Positions 59,975 to 64,000 of a stretch of DNA of 64,000 nucleotides are shown here, piece by piece. Source of the stretch: Chloroflexota bacterium (GTDB lineage Bacteria > Chloroflexota > Anaerolineae > Anaerolineales > Anaerolineaceae); contig JAMCRR010000197.1 of the NCBI GenBank assembly GCA_023381565.1, positions 120,035 to 184,034 of the forward strand. The letters are read 5' to 3'. The position numbers and the translations under genes are program-made. How positions within the stretch are numbered: position 1 is the first letter of the stretch; each line of letters starts with the position of its first letter. The notes under the pieces are model-generated. The model saw only the letters and a list, made by a program, of their open reading frames with translations, searched no databases and had not been told where the DNA came from.

Positions 59975-61084
59975 ATGGACGAGAGAGCATATTGGGTTGG
60001 CTTCAACCTGGTGAAAGGCATCGGCTCTGTGCGCATGCAGCTGTTGCAGAATGCGTTCGGAGACCTGCAGACGGCCTGGAAAGCGCCGTCTGAGAAGCTT
60101 ATCGCTGCCGGGCTGAACCCTAAAATAGCGCAAAACCTGATCGCGGTGCGGAAAACGGTCGACCTGGAACAATATTGGGAGCAGATCCATAAACAAGGCA
60201 TCCGCGTTCTGATTCGAGAGGATGAGGATTATCCTGAACGGCTGAGAGAGATCGACCAACCGCCGCCGGTTTTATACATGCGCGGCACGCTACAGAGCGA
60301 GGATTGCTGGGCAGTAGCCATCGTTGGCACACGGCGGATTACAGCCTACGGCCGGCAGATTGCCGAAGAGCTGGGCTCGTTTCTGGCTCGCAATGGGATC
60401 ACCGTGGTGAGCGGGCTGGCGCGCGGCGTCGACGCGGTTGCGCACGACGCTGCCCTTAAAGCCGGAGGCCGCACTCTGGCAGTGCTGGGATGCGGTGTGG
60501 ACCGGATCTACCCGCCCGAGCACGCCCGCCTGGCCGAACGGATGATTGCTCAGGGCGCCATCCTGAGCGATTACGCCCCGGGAACGCCCCCCGATAGCGC
60601 CAATTTCCCACCGCGCAACCGGATTATCTCTGGGCTGAGCCTCGGAGTGGTGGTTGTCGAGGCGGGCGATGAAAGCGGCGCCTTGATTACGGCTACTTTC
60701 GCCGCCGAGCAAGGGCGTGAGGTTTTTGCGGTGCCGGGAAACATCCTGGCGCCTCAATCTAAAGGCGCCAACCGGTTGATTCAAGAAGGCGCCCATCCGG
60801 TATTGAACGGGCAGGATATCCTCGAGATCCTGCACCTGACCCGGGTCGATCAACAGCGTTCGGCACGCAAGACGCTGCCGGCGGATGCGATGGAGGCGAG
60901 GTTGATCGACGTTTTGGGGTACGAACCGATCCATATCGATGATATCCGGGAACGGGCAGACTTGCCAATCGAAAAAGTCTCTGCTACACTGACGATCATG
61001 GAGCTGAAGGGAATGGTCCGCCAGGTTAGCCCGCTCCATTATGTGATTGCCCGCGAACTGCGGGCTGATTATTCTACGGATTAA
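59975..61084 (+). CDS. dprA: DNA-processing protein DprA
   Basis: A 369-residue DprA/Smf. An N-terminal helix-hairpin-helix/SAM-like part (YWVGFNLVKGIGSVRMQLLQ) precedes the extended Rossmann domain with VGTRRITAYGRQIAEELG, SGLARGVDAVAHDAAL, GCGVDRIYPPEH and NRIISGLSLGVVVVEA. A C-terminal winged-helix-like domain (about 305-369, IHIDDIRERADLPIEKV) is present. The ATG at 59975 starts right before the family N-terminus; the frame is open further upstream, but that stretch overlaps rimM. DprA loads RecA onto incoming single-stranded DNA, so it indicates potential natural transformation. No com genes are visible here. Confidence 0.94.
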   Translation: MDERAYWVGFNLVKGIGSVRMQLLQNAFGDLQTAWKAPSEKLIAAGLNPKIAQNLIAVRKTVDLEQYWEQIHKQGIRVLIREDEDYPERLREIDQPPPVLYMRGTLQSEDCWAVAIVGTRRITAYGRQIAEELGSFLARNGITVVSGLARGVDAVAHDAALKAGGRTLAVLGCGVDRIYPPEHARLAERMIAQGAILSDYAPGTPPDSANFPPRNRIISGLSLGVVVVEAGDESGALITATFAAEQGREVFAVPGNILAPQSKGANRLIQEGAHPVLNGQDILEILHLTRVDQQRSARKTLPADAMEARLIDVLGYEPIHIDDIRERADLPIEKVSATLTIMELKGMVRQVSPLHYVIARELRADYSTD

Positions 61085-61086
61085 AA

Positions 61087-62178
61087 ATGGACGATCATTA
61101 TTACGCAATCATCATGGCCGGGGGAGGGGGCACCCGACTTTGGCCGCTTTCACGCAAAAAATCTCCCAAGCAGGTACTGCGGTTATTTGGGGAGCAAACC
61201 CTGTTTCAAATCGCCATCGAGCGGCTGGAAGGGTTATTCCCCGCTGAGCGTATCCTGGTGGTAACGGTTGCCGACCAGGCAAGCTTGCTGCAAGAGCAAT
61301 GTCCGCAAATCCCGGAGGAAAATTACCTGATTGAGCCTATGCCGCGCGGTACGGCCTCGGTGGTGGGGTTGGCTGCGCTGGCGTTACAGCATCGCGATCC
61401 GCAGGGGGTCATGGCTATCCTGACCGCCGATCATTACATCCAAAATGTAGAGCTGTTCCGTTCAGCTTTGGGTGCCGCGCGCGACCTGGCAAATGAAGAT
61501 TATCTGGTTACCCTGGGTATCGAGCCGACTTATGCCGCTACGGGTTACGGCTACATCCAGCAGGGAGATTATCTGGGGAGGTACCAGGGGATACCGGCTT
61601 ATCGCGCTCTGAAATTCATCGAGAAACCGGATGAAGTAAAAGCTCAGGCGCTGCTGGAAGGCAAAGACCATGCCTGGAACTCGGGCATGTTTATCTGGAA
61701 AGTCAGGCGCATCCTGGCAGAATTCGATGAGCAGATGCCTGAGCTTGCGGGCAGGCTGCGCCAGATCGGATCGGCGTGGGGCACTTCCGAGCAGGAAGCT
61801 GTGCTGCATGAGATCTGGCCAACGCTCCATCCAGAGACCATCGATTACGGCGTGATGGAAGGCGCACGGCAGATTGCCGTCCTTCCGGCAGCCGGGTTGG
61901 GCTGGAACGATGTGGGAAGCTGGGATTCTTTATTTGAGGTGTTGCCAGCAGACGAAAATGGTAATATCATGCTGGAAACACACCCGATCACATTGGATGT
62001 GAAAAATTCTCTGATTGTAGGAAATGAATCTGGAAGGTTGGTGGTTGCGATTGGGATTAAAGACCTGATCGTGATCGATACCGGCGACGCTTTATTGATC
62101 TGTGATAAAAATCAGGCGCAGCAAGTGCGCAAGGTTGTCAATGAGCTTAAAGAACGCCACCAGGATCAGTATCTCTAG
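61087..62178 (+). CDS. manC: mannose-1-phosphate guanylyltransferase
   Basis: A 363-residue nucleotidyltransferase. The signature GGGGTRLWPLSRKKSPKQ (about residues 12-29) binds GTP; IEPMPRGTASVVGLAALAL, ILTADHYIQN, FIEKPDEVKA, AWNSGMFIWKV and WNDVGSWDSL follow in order. The size fits the single-domain enzyme without the isomerase part found in bifunctional ManC/AlgA. It makes GDP-mannose for glycan synthesis. It starts 2 bases after dprA and its TAG overlaps the ribosome-binding site of topA (TAGGAGGTGA), an efficient coupling to the next gene. Confidence 0.93.
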   Translation: MDDHYYAIIMAGGGGTRLWPLSRKKSPKQVLRLFGEQTLFQIAIERLEGLFPAERILVVTVADQASLLQEQCPQIPEENYLIEPMPRGTASVVGLAALALQHRDPQGVMAILTADHYIQNVELFRSALGAARDLANEDYLVTLGIEPTYAATGYGYIQQGDYLGRYQGIPAYRALKFIEKPDEVKAQALLEGKDHAWNSGMFIWKVRRILAEFDEQMPELAGRLRQIGSAWGTSEQEAVLHEIWPTLHPETIDYGVMEGARQIAVLPAAGLGWNDVGSWDSLFEVLPADENGNIMLETHPITLDVKNSLIVGNESGRLVVAIGIKDLIVIDTGDALLICDKNQAQQVRKVVNELKERHQDQYL

Positions 62179-62190
62179 GAGGTGACTATC

Positions 62191-64000
62191 TTGGAAGCCT
62201 ATTGTGTAAAATGCAGGACGAAACGTGAAATTCAAGATCCGGTTGCGGATTTTAATGCCTCGGGCGCGCCGATCACCCGGGGAGTGTGCAGTGTATGTGG
62301 AACGAAAATGGTACGCATCGGACGCACGGAAGCGCATGAGGGGATGAGCCCTGAGGAAAAAGTCAGCAAAAATGGAAACAAACGGTCCGGGAAGTTGGTC
62401 ATTGTCGAATCGCCGGCAAAAGCGCGAACTGTTGGTCGATTTCTGGGTAAAGGGTTCACTGTAAAAGCTTCAATAGGCCATGTGCGCGATTTGTTGCGCT
62501 CCGAGCTTTCTGTGGACGTCGATAACAACTTTACCCCCAAGTACCGGGTACCCAACGAGAAACGACCGGTGGTGAAAGAGCTCAAGGAGCTGGCTAAGAA
62601 AGCCGAGCAGATCTACCTGGCAACCGACCCTGACCGTGAAGGAGAAGCAATTGCCTGGCATCTGCTGGAGGCTGCGGCAATTAATCCCAAGATCACCGAG
62701 CGGGTCGTCTTTCACGAGATCACCCAGACAGCCATCGACGATGCTTTCTCGCACCCGCGGACAATCGATATGGACCTGGTGGATGCCCAGCAAGCCAGGC
62801 GCATCCTGGACCGGCTGGTAGGTTACAGCATCAGCCCGCTGCTCTGGGAAAAGGTGCGAAGCCGGCTCTCTGCCGGGCGAGTCCAGTCTGTAGCGCTGCG
62901 CCTAATCGTAGAGCGCGAGCGAGAGATTGACGCTTTTAACCCCGAGGAGTACTGGTCGATTGCCGCCGAGCTGCAGCCCAAAGGAGACCGGGCAACCTAT
63001 GTTGCAAAGCTCTCCCGCATCGACGACCAGGAGCCGACTCTCTCGAAAGAGGAGGTCGTCAAGCCGATCCTGGTAGATATGGAACAGGCGAAATACCAGG
63101 CAGGCAAGATTAAACGCGGGGAACGCCGCCGCAAGCCAAACGCGCCTTTTATCACCAGCACCTTGCAGCAAGATGCCTCCCGGCGTCTGGGGTATACCGC
63201 CCGGCGAACGATGACGATCGCCCAACAGCTCTATGAAGGGTTGGACGTTGGTGAAGGAGGCAGCAGCGGGCTGATCACTTATATGCGCACCGACTCGACG
63301 AACATTGCCGACCAAGCGCTGGCCGAAGTCCGGCAGTACATCTCCCAACGCTACGGCAGCGATTTCCTGCCGGGAGCAGCGGTGCAGTACAAGACCCGCG
63401 TTGTTGGAGCGCAGGAGGCGCACGAGGCCATCCGCCCCACGTCTGTGCTGCGCGATCCAGAACGCATCAAATCTTTTTTGACCCGGGACCAGTACCGCCT
63501 ATACCTGCTGATCTGGCAGCGGTTTGTCGCCTCGCAAATGGAGGCGGCCTTGTATGATACGCTTGCGGTGGAGATCACCGGAAAGTCGAAAGACCACCTG
63601 TATTTGCTTCGTACGTCTGGTTCTACCATTAAATTCCCCGGTTTCCTGGTCGTCTATGAGGAAGCCAAGGATGAGGACCAGAAACCGGATGAGCAGGGCG
63701 AGAACGTACACATCCCTGCCAGTCTGGTGGAAGGGCAGGTGCAGAATCTCATCCGCCTGCTGCCCGAGCAGCATTTCACTCAGCCGCCCCCACGCTATAC
63801 AGAAGCGACGCTGGTTCAGGCGCTTGAAGAAAACGGAATCGGGCGGCCATCTACCTATGCACCGATCCTCTCGACCATTCAGGAGCGTGGTTACGTAGTC
63901 CGAGAAGCCAAGCGGCTATCGCCGACCGAAACCGGCATCCTGGTCAACGATCTGGTGGTGGCGCACTTCCCCGATGTCGTGGACGTCGATAACAACTTTA
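62191..64000 (+). CDS. topA: DNA topoisomerase I with N-terminal zinc ribbon (partial, runs off the window)
   Basis: The reading frame starts at TTG 62191 after a perfect AGGAGGTGA (62177-62185) and stays open to the end of the window, 603 codons. Residues 1-45 form an extra zinc ribbon, AYCVKCRTKR...GVCSVCGTKM (C5, C8, C33, C36), of the DUF5679 kind as far as I can tell, not part of the E. coli enzyme. The TOPRIM domain begins KLVIVESPAKARTVGRFLG, with YLATDPDREGEAIAWHLL; the catalytic tyrosine is in LITYMRTDSTNIAD (about residue 365), then HEAIRPT and NGIGRPSTYAPILSTIQERGY. It relaxes negative supercoils. A 22-base exact repeat of 62512-62533 forms the last bases of the window. The C-terminal zinc fingers lie outside. 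Confidence 0.95.
   Translation, partial: MEAYCVKCRTKREIQDPVADFNASGAPITRGVCSVCGTKMVRIGRTEAHEGMSPEEKVSKNGNKRSGKLVIVESPAKARTVGRFLGKGFTVKASIGHVRDLLRSELSVDVDNNFTPKYRVPNEKRPVVKELKELAKKAEQIYLATDPDREGEAIAWHLLEAAAINPKITERVVFHEITQTAIDDAFSHPRTIDMDLVDAQQARRILDRLVGYSISPLLWEKVRSRLSAGRVQSVALRLIVEREREIDAFNPEEYWSIAAELQPKGDRATYVAKLSRIDDQEPTLSKEEVVKPILVDMEQAKYQAGKIKRGERRRKPNAPFITSTLQQDASRRLGYTARRTMTIAQQLYEGLDVGEGGSSGLITYMRTDSTNIADQALAEVRQYISQRYGSDFLPGAAVQYKTRVVGAQEAHEAIRPTSVLRDPERIKSFLTRDQYRLYLLIWQRFVASQMEAALYDTLAVEITGKSKDHLYLLRTSGSTIKFPGFLVVYEEAKDEDQKPDEQGENVHIPASLVEGQVQNLIRLLPEQHFTQPPPRYTEATLVQALEENGIGRPSTYAPILSTIQERGYVVREAKRLSPTETGILVNDLVVAHFPDVVDVDNNF

Overview
The window looks like a chromosomal piece of an anaerobic or facultative member of the Chloroflexota, most likely Anaerolineae. 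This is inferred from three things: extracytoplasmic proteins with long Pro/Thr/Ala linkers behind a lipobox or membrane anchor; a DNA topoisomerase I with an N-terminal zinc ribbon; and the overall set of housekeeping genes. No rRNA, tRNA, CRISPR array, prophage or insertion sequence was seen. Coding density is high, with many 1-4 base overlaps and a mix of ATG, GTG and TTG starts.

Region 1 (1-15540) reads as a nucleobase or purine catabolic locus. It holds the end of adenine deaminase, a GntR/UTRA regulator, an aspartate-carbamoyltransferase-like enzyme with an altered catalytic loop, a YgeW-type carbamoyltransferase, carbamate kinase, a complete BMP/NupO-type nucleoside ABC importer, two unusual PLP enzymes, a glycosyltransferase, an unknown protein and a dihydropyrimidinase-type amidohydrolase. 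The inferred logic is uptake, deamination, ring opening, carbamoyl transfer and ATP recovery by carbamate kinase. Several intergenic hairpins and palindromes punctuate the locus.

Region 2 (15578-19169) is a tightly overlapping three-gene set of complex I / hydrogenase-4-like membrane subunits with no catalytic partner in view. Region 3 (19257-27151) carries a coiled-coil protein, SelB, ribosomal proteins L21, L27 and an L31 fused to an RNA-polymerase-alpha-CTD-like domain, then thymidine kinase, hypoxanthine phosphoribosyltransferase, a tRNA nucleotidyltransferase and a hydrolase. Region 4 (27148-34804) has a zinc-ribbon protein and a lone receiver domain on the minus strand, then pyruvate phosphate dikinase, pyruvate dehydrogenase E1alpha/E1beta/E2 (no E3) and the remains of a lipoprotein gene.

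Region 5 (34801-43125) has a TPR lytic transglycosylase, the mtnA-PfkB kinase-ahcY group for S-adenosylmethionine by-product recycling, a SnoaL-like gene remnant, a DHFR/SRPBCC fusion and recA with a candidate SOS box. Region 6 (43300-57007) has envelope proteins (two M23 peptidases, a beta-propeller protein), a TetR-controlled ABC-2 exporter with a clear promoter and operator, a heterodimeric ABC exporter, a DUF1015 protein and DegV. The degV gene contains a 19-base perfect match to an Illumina adapter, which points to an assembly error. Region 7 (57276-64000) is ffh-rpsP-khpA-rimM-dprA, then a mannose-1-phosphate guanylyltransferase and topA, which runs off the right edge and contains a 22-base exact repeat ending at the last base of the window.
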